34,403 nt of DNA from an uncultured Marmoricola sp. GTDB lineage: Bacteria > Actinomycetota > Actinomycetes > Propionibacteriales > Nocardioidaceae. Every line of letters starts with the position of its first letter. The stretch's first letter is position 1. This document shows positions 27,296-34,403 of this stretch, in pieces. The notes below the pieces were generated by a model that worked only from the letters and a program-made list of their open reading frames with translations, was not told the origin of the DNA and made no database searches. Made by a program: the position numbers and the translations under genes. The stretch lies in the NCBI RefSeq assembly GCF_943913695.1, contig NZ_CALTZE010000023.1, forward strand, positions 1-34,403, given 5' to 3'.

Positions 27296-30200
27296 GTGAC
27301 CGCGCTCGACCACTTCAGCGAGGCGACCCGCACGTGGTTCGGGGCCGCCTTCGCCGCGCCGACCCCGGCGCAGCTGGGCGCCTGGGAGGCGATCTCGCAG
27401 CGCCGCCACGCCCTCGTGGTCGCGCCGACGGGGTCCGGCAAGACGCTCTCGGCCTTCCTCTGGTCGATCGACCGGCTGGCCAGCGAGCCCGTGCCCGAGC
27501 GGTCGAAGCGGTGCCGGGTCCTCTACGTCTCGCCCCTCAAGGCCCTCGCGGTCGACGTCGAGCGCAACCTGCGGGCACCGCTGGTCGGCATCCGCCAGAC
27601 CGCCGAGCGGCTGCGCTCCGAGGGCAGGGGCACCGAGGTGCCCGAGATCCGGGTCGGCGTGCGCTCGGGCGACACCCCGGCGCAGGAGCGGCGGCGGCTC
27701 TCCACGACCCCGCCCGACATCTTGATCACCACGCCGGAGTCGCTGTTCCTGATGCTGACCTCGAGGGCGCGGGAGTCGCTGCGCGGCGTCGAGACGGTCA
27801 TCATCGACGAGGTCCACGCCGTGGCCGGCACCAAGCGCGGCGCCCACCTGGCCCTGTCGCTGGAGCGCCTCGACGAGCTGCTCGAGCAACCGGCCCAGCG
27901 GATCGGCCTCAGTGCGACGGTGCGCCCGGTCGACGAGGTGGCCCGCTTCCTGGGCGGGCAGGCGCCGGTCGAGGTGGTGGCCCCGCCGTCGGAGAAGCAG
28001 TGGGACCTCACCGTCGTGGTCCCCGTCGAGGACATCACCGAGCTCGGCGAGGAGGGCGACGACGGACCGCGCGCGGGCTCGCTGTGGCCCCACGTCGAGG
28101 CGCGGGTCCTCGACCTCGTCGAGCAGCACACCTCCACGATCGTCTTCTGCAACTCCCGCCGGCTGGCCGAGCGCCTCACCGCGCGGCTCAACGAGCTCGC
28201 CTGGGAGCGGGCCGGCCTCACCTTCGAGGAGAGCGGGTCGCGCACCCCCGCGGAGGTGATGGCCCAGTCGGGGCGCACCGACGCCGCACCGGAGGGAGCG
28301 CCGCTCGTGGCGCGCGCCCACCACGGCTCGGTCTCCAAGGAGCAGCGCGCCGTCATCGAGGACGACCTCAAGCGCGGCCGGCTGCCCTGCGTGGTGGCCA
28401 CCAGCAGCCTCGAGCTCGGCATCGACATGGGCGCGGTCGACCTCGTCGTACAGGTCGAGTCGCCGCCGTCGGTCGCGAGCGCGCTGCAGCGGGTCGGGCG
28501 CGCCGGCCACCAGGTGGGCGAGGTCTCGCGCGGGGTGATGTTCCCCAAGCACCGCGGCGACCTGATCCCCGCCGCCGTCGCCGTGGAGCGGATGCGCAGC
28601 GGCGGCATCGAGGCGCTGCACGTGCCGGCCAACCCGCTCGACGTGCTCGCCCAGCAGCTCGTCGCCGCCGCCTCGGTCGACACCTGGCAGGTCGAGGAGC
28701 TCTACGAGCTGTGCCGTCGCGCGGCGCCCTACTCCTCGCTCCCGCGCAGCGCCTTCGAGGCCACCCTCGACCTGCTCACCGGGCGCTACCCCAGCGACGA
28801 GTTCGCCGAGCTCCGGCCGCGTCTGGTGTGGGACCGCGTCTCCGGCGAGCTCACGGCGCGGCCGGGCGCCCAGCGCCTCGCCGTGACCAGCGGCGGCACC
28901 ATCCCCGACCGCGGCCTCTTCGGCGTCTTCCTCGTCGGCGAGCGCGCCTCGCGCGTCGGCGAGCTCGACGAGGAGATGGTCTACGAGTCGCGCATCGGCG
29001 ACGTCTTCACCCTCGGCACGACCAGTTGGCGCATCGAGGACATCACCCACGACCGGGTGCTCGTCGTGCCCGCCCCGGGCCAGCCCGGCCGGCTGCCCTT
29101 CTGGACCGGTGACACCCTCGGCCGCCCCGCCGAGCTGGGCGAGGCGATCGGTGCCTTCACCCGCGAGCTCGCGGCGATGCCCCAGGCGCAGGCGCTCGCG
29201 CGGTGCCGCGACTCCGGGCTCGACGCGTGGGCGGCCGACAACCTGGTGGCCCTGCTCACCGAGCAGCAGCAGGTCGCCGGCACCGTCCCCCACGACCGGC
29301 AGCTGCTGGTCGAGCGCTTCCGCGACGAGCTCGGCGACTGGCGTCTGGTGGTCCACTCGCCCTACGGCACCCCGGTGCACGCGCCGTGGGCCCTGGCGAT
29401 CAACGCCCGGCTGCGCGAGCGCTACGGCATGGACGCCCAGGCGATGGCCACCGACGACGGCATCGTGCTGCGGATCCCCGAGACCGACCAGGAGCCCCCG
29501 GGCGCCGAGCTGGTCGCCTTCGAGCCCGACGAGATCGAGGCGATCGTGACCACCGAGGTCGGCGGGTCGGCGCTCTTCGCCTCGCGCTTCCGCGAGTGCG
29601 CGGCCCGTGCGCTGCTGCTGCCCCGCCGCGACCCCGGTCGCCGGGCGCCGCTGTGGCAGCAGCGCCAGCGCGCCGCCCAGCTGCTCGAGGTGGCCTCGCG
29701 CTACCCCTCCTTCCCCGTGGTGCTCGAGACGGTGCGCGAGGTGCTGCAGGACGTCTACGACGTGCCGGCGCTCATCGGCCTGCACACCCGCCTGTCCGAT
29801 CGGCGGATCCGGCTCGTCGACGTGCAGACGAGCTCGCCCTCGCCGATGGCGCAGTCGCTGCTCTTCGGCTACGTCGCCGCCTTCATGTACGAGGGCGACT
29901 CGCCGCTCGCCGAGCGGCGCGCCGCCGCCCTGGCCCTCGACCAGGGCCTGCTCGCCGAGCTGCTCGGCCGCGCCGAGCTGCGCGAGCTGCTCGACCCCGA
30001 GGTGCTGGCCGAGACCGAGGCCGAGGTCCAGCGGCTCGCCGAGCACCGCCGCGCCAAGGACCGCGAGGGCGTGGCCGACCTGCTGCGCCTGCTCGGCCCC
30101 CTCACCACGACCGAGGTCGAGCTGCGCTGCTCCGATCCCGGGTCGGTGCCCGGCTGGCTGCAGGAGCTGGTGGAGGCCCGTCGCGTCTTCCCGGTGCTGA

Positions 30201-31873
30201 TGTCGGGCGAGCAGCGCTTCGCCGTGGTCGAAGACGTCGCCCGCCTGCGCGACGGTCTCGGCGTGCCCGTTCCGCCGGGGGTGCCCGACACCTTCACCGA
30301 GCCCGTCCACGACCCGCTGGGCGACCTCGTCGGCCGCCACGCCCGCACCCACGGGCCCTTCACCGTGCCCGAGGTCGCGACCCGGCTCGGGCTCGGCGTC
30401 GCGGTCGTCCAGCAGACGCTCACGCGCCTGGCCGGGCAGGGCCGGGTCGTGGAGGGGGAGTTCCGCCCCCACGGCGCCGGCGCGGAGTGGTGCGACGCCG
30501 AGGTGCTCCGGCTGCTGCGCCGACGCTCGCTCGCGCGGCTGCGCGCCGAGGTCGAGCCCGTCGAGCCCGAGGCGCTGGCGCGCTTCCTGCCCTCGTGGCA
30601 GCACGTCGCCGGAGCCGACGGCAGCCGCGGGCTGCGCGGTCTCGACGGCGTGGTCAGCGTGGTCGAGCAGCTCGCCGGGTGCCCCGTGCCGGCCAGCGCG
30701 CTGGAGACGCTGGTGCTCCCGGCCCGGGTGCGCGACTACCAGCCGGCGCTGCTCGACGAGCTCACCTCGACCGGCGAGCTGCTCTGGGCCGGCCACGGCT
30801 CACTGCCCGGCTCCGACGGCTGGGTCTCGCTGCACCTCGCCGACACCGCGCCGCTCACCCTGCCCGAGGTCCAGGAGCTCGAGCTCTCCCCCGACCACGA
30901 CGCCGTGCTGGCCGCCCTCGAGGGCGGGGGCGCCTTCTTCTTCCGGCAGCTGGCCCAGGCCGTCGGCGAGTCCGACGACCAGCGCCTGAGCGTCGTCGTG
31001 TGGGACCTCGCCTGGTCCGGGAGGCTCGGCAACGACACCCTGGCCCCGCTGCGCGGGCTCACCCGCGGGCGTCGCGGCGCCCACGCCACCCGGCGGCCCG
31101 CTCCTCGCGTGCGCGGCTCGCGGCCGGGCCGGCTGGGCCGACCGGGCCGTGGTGGCCTCTCCGGCGCCGCGCTGCGCGCGGTCCCACCCGACATGGCCGG
31201 GCGCTGGTTCGTGCTGCCCGACCCCGAGCCCGACCCCACCGCTCGCGCCCACGCGACCGCCGAGGCGCTGCTGGAGCGCCACGGCATCGTCACCCGTGGG
31301 GCCGTGATGAGCGAGCACACCCCAGGCGGCTTCGCCGCGGCCTACAAGGTGCTCTCCGCGTTCGAGGACTCCGGTCGCTGCCGGCGCGGCTACGTCGTCG
31401 AGGGCCTCGGCGCGGCTCAGTTCGGCACGGCCGGGGCCATCGACCGGCTGCGCACCCACAGCCGCTCCAGCCGCGACCACGACCCCGACGCGCCGCCCGT
31501 CGCGGTCGCGCTGGCCGCGACCGACCCCGCCAACCCCTACGGCGCCGCGCTGCCCTGGCCACCCCAGGAGTCCGGGCACCGACCCGGGCGCAAGGCCGGC
31601 GCCGTCGTGGTGCTGGTCGACGGCGAGCTGAGCCTCTACGTCGAGCGCGGCGGCCGCACCCTGCTGACCTTCGCCGAGCACCACCTCCCGGCCGCCGTCG
31701 CGGCCCTGGGGGGCGCCGTACGCGACGGGGCGCTCGGGCGGCTGACCGTGGAGAAGGCCGACGGCGAGAGCATCCTCGGCGCGGCGTCGGAGACGGTGCG
31801 CGAGGCGATGGAGGCCGCCGGCTTCGTGGTCACGCCCCGGGGGCTGCGGCTGCGCTCACCGGCAGGTCGATAG
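27296..31873 (+). CDS. lhr: ATP-dependent helicase Lhr, full length
   Basis: A 1525-residue superfamily 2 helicase. Motif I APTGSGKT is at 43-50, motif II is DEVH at about 171-174 (TVIIDEVHAVAG), motif III is GLSATVRP near 203 and motif VI is QRVGRAGH near 397. A winged-helix and beta-barrel core follow to about residue 870, and the long Lhr C-terminal domain fills the rest, with a degenerate hydrophilic stretch at about 1260-1300 (RGRRGAHATRRPAPRVRGSR). Mycobacterial Lhr translocates 3'-5' on single-stranded DNA and unwinds RNA:DNA hybrids. The start is GTG 27296, with a damage-type promoter immediately before. It lies downstream of a divergent operon. Confidence 0.95.
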   Translation: MTALDHFSEATRTWFGAAFAAPTPAQLGAWEAISQRRHALVVAPTGSGKTLSAFLWSIDRLASEPVPERSKRCRVLYVSPLKALAVDVERNLRAPLVGIRQTAERLRSEGRGTEVPEIRVGVRSGDTPAQERRRLSTTPPDILITTPESLFLMLTSRARESLRGVETVIIDEVHAVAGTKRGAHLALSLERLDELLEQPAQRIGLSATVRPVDEVARFLGGQAPVEVVAPPSEKQWDLTVVVPVEDITELGEEGDDGPRAGSLWPHVEARVLDLVEQHTSTIVFCNSRRLAERLTARLNELAWERAGLTFEESGSRTPAEVMAQSGRTDAAPEGAPLVARAHHGSVSKEQRAVIEDDLKRGRLPCVVATSSLELGIDMGAVDLVVQVESPPSVASALQRVGRAGHQVGEVSRGVMFPKHRGDLIPAAVAVERMRSGGIEALHVPANPLDVLAQQLVAAASVDTWQVEELYELCRRAAPYSSLPRSAFEATLDLLTGRYPSDEFAELRPRLVWDRVSGELTARPGAQRLAVTSGGTIPDRGLFGVFLVGERASRVGELDEEMVYESRIGDVFTLGTTSWRIEDITHDRVLVVPAPGQPGRLPFWTGDTLGRPAELGEAIGAFTRELAAMPQAQALARCRDSGLDAWAADNLVALLTEQQQVAGTVPHDRQLLVERFRDELGDWRLVVHSPYGTPVHAPWALAINARLRERYGMDAQAMATDDGIVLRIPETDQEPPGAELVAFEPDEIEAIVTTEVGGSALFASRFRECAARALLLPRRDPGRRAPLWQQRQRAAQLLEVASRYPSFPVVLETVREVLQDVYDVPALIGLHTRLSDRRIRLVDVQTSSPSPMAQSLLFGYVAAFMYEGDSPLAERRAAALALDQGLLAELLGRAELRELLDPEVLAETEAEVQRLAEHRRAKDREGVADLLRLLGPLTTTEVELRCSDPGSVPGWLQELVEARRVFPVLMSGEQRFAVVEDVARLRDGLGVPVPPGVPDTFTEPVHDPLGDLVGRHARTHGPFTVPEVATRLGLGVAVVQQTLTRLAGQGRVVEGEFRPHGAGAEWCDAEVLRLLRRRSLARLRAEVEPVEPEALARFLPSWQHVAGADGSRGLRGLDGVVSVVEQLAGCPVPASALETLVLPARVRDYQPALLDELTSTGELLWAGHGSLPGSDGWVSLHLADTAPLTLPEVQELELSPDHDAVLAALEGGGAFFFRQLAQAVGESDDQRLSVVVWDLAWSGRLGNDTLAPLRGLTRGRRGAHATRRPAPRVRGSRPGRLGRPGRGGLSGAALRAVPPDMAGRWFVLPDPEPDPTARAHATAEALLERHGIVTRGAVMSEHTPGGFAAAYKVLSAFEDSGRCRRGYVVEGLGAAQFGTAGAIDRLRTHSRSSRDHDPDAPPVAVALAATDPANPYGAALPWPPQESGHRPGRKAGAVVVLVDGELSLYVERGGRTLLTFAEHHLPAAVAALGGAVRDGALGRLTVEKADGESILGAASETVREAMEAAGFVVTPRGLRLRSPAGR

Positions 31874-31876
31874 GTT
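31871..31876 (+). promoter_or_regulatory. Candidate leaderless -10 element of the fused spermidine-synthase-like gene
   Basis: TAGGTT begins in the lhr stop codon TAG and ends seven bases before the GTG at 31884. The layout is the same as between the ArsR-like gene and dapF. Confidence 0.5.
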
Positions 31877-31883
31877 CGCCCTC

Positions 31884-33434
31884 GTGACGACGCCGAGCAC
31901 GACGCCGCCGAGGACCGACCCGCCGCCCGTCCAGCGCCCCCCACGCGGCCTGCTCGAGCTGATCGTCTTCGTGGTCGGCACCGCCAGCCTCGGGGCCGAG
32001 ATCGCCGCGGCCCGCATGCTCGCGCCGTGGTTCGGGGCCAGCACGATCGTGTGGGCCAACACCATCGCGATCACCCTGGTCGCGCTCTCCGTCGGCTACG
32101 CCATCGGCGGCCGGCTGGCCGACCGCAACCCGACGCTCTCGGGCCTGGCACGCTGGGTGCTCGCCGCGGGTGTCTTCTTCGCCGCGGTGCCCTTCCTCGC
32201 CGACCCCTTCCTGCGGCAGTCGGTGCGCGCCTTCGCCGAATACTCCGGCGGCCTGTTCCTCGGCTCGCTGGTCGGCGTCGGCGCCATGATCGCGGTGCCG
32301 GTGCTGATGCTCGGCATCGTCTCGCCCTATGCCGTGCGGCTCAAGGTCGACTCGGTGGAGGACACCGGCAAGGTCGCCGGACGGCTCTACGCCCTCGGCA
32401 CCATCGGCAGCCTCACCGGCACGTTCGGCGCGACGCTGCTGCTGATCCCGCTCGTGGGCAGCCAGCGCACCTTCCTGATCTTCTCGCTGCTGCTCGCCGC
32501 GGTCTCGCTGCCGGCGCTCTCGCGGCGCCTGCGCCTGGTCGGGGTCGTCGTCACCGTCGTGATCGCCGTGCTCATCGCCGTGCCCCCGGGCTCGACCAAG
32601 ACGGTCACGTCGTCCGGCCGCGTGATCGACGAGGCCGAGACCGAGTACCAGTACGCCCGCGTGATCCAGGCCGACGACGGCACCCGCGTGCTCGAGCTCA
32701 ACGAGGGCCAGGCGATCCACTCGATCTACCGGCCCGACGACTTCCTCTTCGGCGGCTACTGGGACTCGATGCTGGTCGCGGGCTTTGGCGGCACCACGCC
32801 GCCCCAGCACGTGGTCAACCTCGGCAGCGCCGGCGGCACCGTCGCCCGCGGCCTGACCCACTACTTCCCCGACATCGAGGTCGACGCCGTCGAGCTCGAC
32901 GACAAGGTCACCGAGATCGGCCGGGACTACTTCGGCCTGACCAGCGACCAGATCACCACCCACGCCGCCGACGCCCGCCCGTGGCTGCAGCAGAGCGACC
33001 AGACCTTCGACAACATCATGCTCGACGCCTACCGCCAGCCCTACATCCCCTACTACCTGACCACGCGGGAGTTCTTCGAGGTCACCAAGGCCAAGCTCAA
33101 CGACGGCGGCACGGTCACCGTCAACGTCGGGCACGTGCCCGGCAACGACGACCTCGAGAAGGTGCTCACCGCCACGATGCGCTCGGTCTACGGCGACGGG
33201 CACGTCTGGCGCGACCCCGTCGACAGCACCAACACCGTGCTGCTGGCGACCCTCGACGACGTCGACCCGCGCGAGCAGCTCCGCGCCGCCGAGCTGCCCT
33301 CCGACATCCGGACCATCGCCGACGACGCGGCCGACCGGCTCGAGCCCGGCCTGGAGGGCGGCACCGTCTACACCGACGACCACGCCCCGGTCGAGTGGCT
33401 CATCGACGCCTCCTTCGCCCAGCTCGCCGAATAG
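31884..33434 (+). CDS. Fused membrane/spermidine-synthase-like protein
   Basis: A 516-residue protein. After a Pro-rich N-terminus come about seven or eight transmembrane helices to residue 235 (including SLGAEIAAARMLAPWFGASTIVWAN and SPYAVRLKVDSVEDTGKVAGRLYALGTIGS, in part). A cytoplasmic or external C-terminal domain has the spermidine/spermine synthase fold: VLELNEGQAIHSIY, VVNLGSAGGTVARGL, VDAVELDDKV and NIMLDAYRQPYIPYYLTTREFF. The usual GGGDGG is replaced by GSAGG and the catalytic-site Asp-containing DAxDP is altered to DAYRQ, so polyamine synthesis is doubtful. The family is widespread in actinobacteria and its function is unknown. The start is GTG, with TAGGTT seven bases before. Confidence 0.85.
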   Translation: MTTPSTTPPRTDPPPVQRPPRGLLELIVFVVGTASLGAEIAAARMLAPWFGASTIVWANTIAITLVALSVGYAIGGRLADRNPTLSGLARWVLAAGVFFAAVPFLADPFLRQSVRAFAEYSGGLFLGSLVGVGAMIAVPVLMLGIVSPYAVRLKVDSVEDTGKVAGRLYALGTIGSLTGTFGATLLLIPLVGSQRTFLIFSLLLAAVSLPALSRRLRLVGVVVTVVIAVLIAVPPGSTKTVTSSGRVIDEAETEYQYARVIQADDGTRVLELNEGQAIHSIYRPDDFLFGGYWDSMLVAGFGGTTPPQHVVNLGSAGGTVARGLTHYFPDIEVDAVELDDKVTEIGRDYFGLTSDQITTHAADARPWLQQSDQTFDNIMLDAYRQPYIPYYLTTREFFEVTKAKLNDGGTVTVNVGHVPGNDDLEKVLTATMRSVYGDGHVWRDPVDSTNTVLLATLDDVDPREQLRAAELPSDIRTIADDAADRLEPGLEGGTVYTDDHAPVEWLIDASFAQLAE

Positions 33435-33498
33435 AGACGAGGCGTCTCACCCGTCGGGTGGTCCTGCCCCACGACGCACCGCGACGCACAATGGCGGC

Positions 33499-34403
33499 GT
33501 GGAGCCCGAGGACATCCCGCACCCCGAGGACCTGTGGTGGTCCGCCGTGGTGCTCGCGGCCCTCGACCGCGCCGGTGGCAGTCCCTCGACGCCCCGCTCC
33601 ACCCGGCTCGACCTGTCCTCGATGTCGGTGGCGCTCGACCTCGCCGAGGGCGCCTGGCTGCGCGTGCAGCGCTGCCGCGGTGGCCGTTTCGTGCTCTGGG
33701 GCCGCTCGCCGCTCGCGCCCACGGCGCCGTACGACGCCCGACGCGAGGCCCCCGACTGGGCGCTGAGCCGCGCGACCGACGCCGGCCGGCCGACCTTCGT
33801 CGCGTGGTGGGCCCACGACGAGTGGGACGCCTCGACGCCCCAGGATCCCGGGGTGCCCCAGCTGCTGCGGCCACTGCTGACCGTCGACCCGCGACTGGCG
33901 GCCCTGGCCCGTCGCGGGCGGCTCGGCGCCGACGACCTGGCGGGCGCGCTGCCCGCCGCGGGCGACCCGGACGGCGTACGTGCGGCGCAGGAGCTGGTGC
34001 GCGAGGCGGCGGCGCCCCCGCCCGCCCTGGCCCGCGGCTCGCTGGCCTCACGGCTGCGCGTGCAGGTGCACGGCCAGATGCGCGAGGCCGCCGAGGCCGA
34101 CCGGATGCTGCTGCAGCAGCCGCCCGAGGTGGTGCGCTGGGCGAGCGTGCACGGCCCGCGCACCCCCTTCGAGCACGCCGCAATGCTGCGTCGCCAGGAG
34201 CTGGTGCCGGCACCGACCAACACCGCGCTGCCGCGCTCGGCGCGGCGCACGCTCGACAACGTGCTGCGCGACCTGCACCGGCAGGAGGCCTCCGAGCAGC
34301 ACGGCGCCTGGCTCTTCGTCCGCGTGCACTCCGACGGCGTCGTGGTGGGCTTCGACCGGGCCTTCGACCACTGGCCGACCTGGTGGCGCGTCGCCCACCC
34401 GGC
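33499..34403 (+). CDS. Hypothetical protein, truncated by the window end
   Basis: An open frame of at least 301 residues from GTG 33499 with no stop before the window ends. It begins MEPEDIPHPEDLWWSAVVLAALDRAGG. Later segments are ARRGRLGADDLAGALPAAGD, RVQVHGQMREAAEADRMLLQQ and WLFVRVHSDGVVVGFDRAFD followed by HWPTWW, with many Trp and Arg residues and no membrane helices. CACAAT lies six bases before the GTG, a leaderless promoter candidate. It could be a regulator or an immunity-type protein, but I do not recognise the family. The C-terminus is missing. Confidence 0.7.
   Translation, partial: MEPEDIPHPEDLWWSAVVLAALDRAGGSPSTPRSTRLDLSSMSVALDLAEGAWLRVQRCRGGRFVLWGRSPLAPTAPYDARREAPDWALSRATDAGRPTFVAWWAHDEWDASTPQDPGVPQLLRPLLTVDPRLAALARRGRLGADDLAGALPAAGDPDGVRAAQELVREAAAPPPALARGSLASRLRVQVHGQMREAAEADRMLLQQPPEVVRWASVHGPRTPFEHAAMLRRQELVPAPTNTALPRSARRTLDNVLRDLHRQEASEQHGAWLFVRVHSDGVVVGFDRAFDHWPTWWRVAHP

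Noticed and set aside
27095..30796. A 1233-residue minus-strand reading frame opposite lhr.
   Set aside because: Its composition is that of a shadow frame in high-GC DNA, and the plus strand encodes a complete Lhr with all helicase motifs.
33434..33448. GAGACG/CGTCTC hairpin after the fused spermidine-synthase-like gene as a terminator.
   Set aside because: The stem is six bases with a three-base loop and no U-tract, too weak to call.
1..34403. tRNA, rRNA, prophage, insertion sequence or plasmid genes.
   Set aside because: No tRNA cloverleaf, transposase, integrase or phage gene was recognised on either strand; a short unusual ncRNA could be missed by eye.

Overview
The window is high-GC actinobacterial DNA. 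GTG starts are frequent, Shine-Dalgarno motifs are sparse, and many genes are joined by 4-base stop/start overlaps. Gene content (recA-recX with an upstream DUF3046 gene, miaB beside a gluABCD-type transporter, miaA and dapF nearby, full-length lhr) and the style of the small dispersed repeats suggest a member of the Nocardioidaceae, perhaps Nocardioides. This is judged by eye, with no database search. All functional names rest on recognised motifs and family resemblance.

Layout. 0-2.5 kb: an exported gamma-glutamyltransferase and two small acidic proteins. 2.5-2.9 kb: a repeat cluster between convergent genes. 2.9-10.1 kb: a 3-hydroxyacyl-CoA-dehydrogenase-like SDR, dapF, an ArsR-like regulator facing an MFS exporter across a shared operator, miaA, an MT0933-type small protein, an acidic protein, a GNAT acetyltransferase and miaB. 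10.2-13.6 kb: an amino-acid ABC importer (gluABCD) with a strong hairpin between the binding-protein and permease genes. 13.6-16.1 kb: a DUF4442 protein and a surface-anchored von Willebrand A protein. 16.1-18.5 kb: recX, a second repeat cluster, recA and DUF3046, with an SOS box and a second damage-type promoter upstream of recA. 18.6-27.1 kb: a single-base-spaced run of ten minus-strand genes. 27.2-34.4 kb: lhr, a fused membrane/spermidine-synthase-like protein and a gene running off the end.

The most interesting region is 18.97-27.10 kb. A two-permease ABC exporter leads into a methylthioadenosine phosphorylase, an NDP-sugar-type epimerase with an inserted zinc-ribbon-like loop, a DPM1-like glycosyltransferase, a DUF2064 protein, a methyltransferase, a membrane-anchored sulfite-oxidase-fold molybdoenzyme and a small membrane protein. 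The phosphorylase-epimerase-GT2-DUF2064 core parallels, from memory, the M. tuberculosis Rv0535-Rv0541c region tied to the methylthioxylose cap of lipoarabinomannan. I propose that this is a locus for a methylthio-sugar surface modification, extended by a membrane molybdoenzyme that could act on the sulfur.

Two regulatory patterns recur. First, a TGTCGGTG-type element with identical spacing to a -10 hexamer lies upstream of recA, lhr and ggt. It resembles the RecA-independent DNA-damage promoter of actinobacteria. Second, at least ten genes carry a (T/C)ANNNT hexamer 6-7 bases before their start codon, as expected for leaderless transcripts. In two cases the hexamer begins in the TAG stop codon of the preceding gene.
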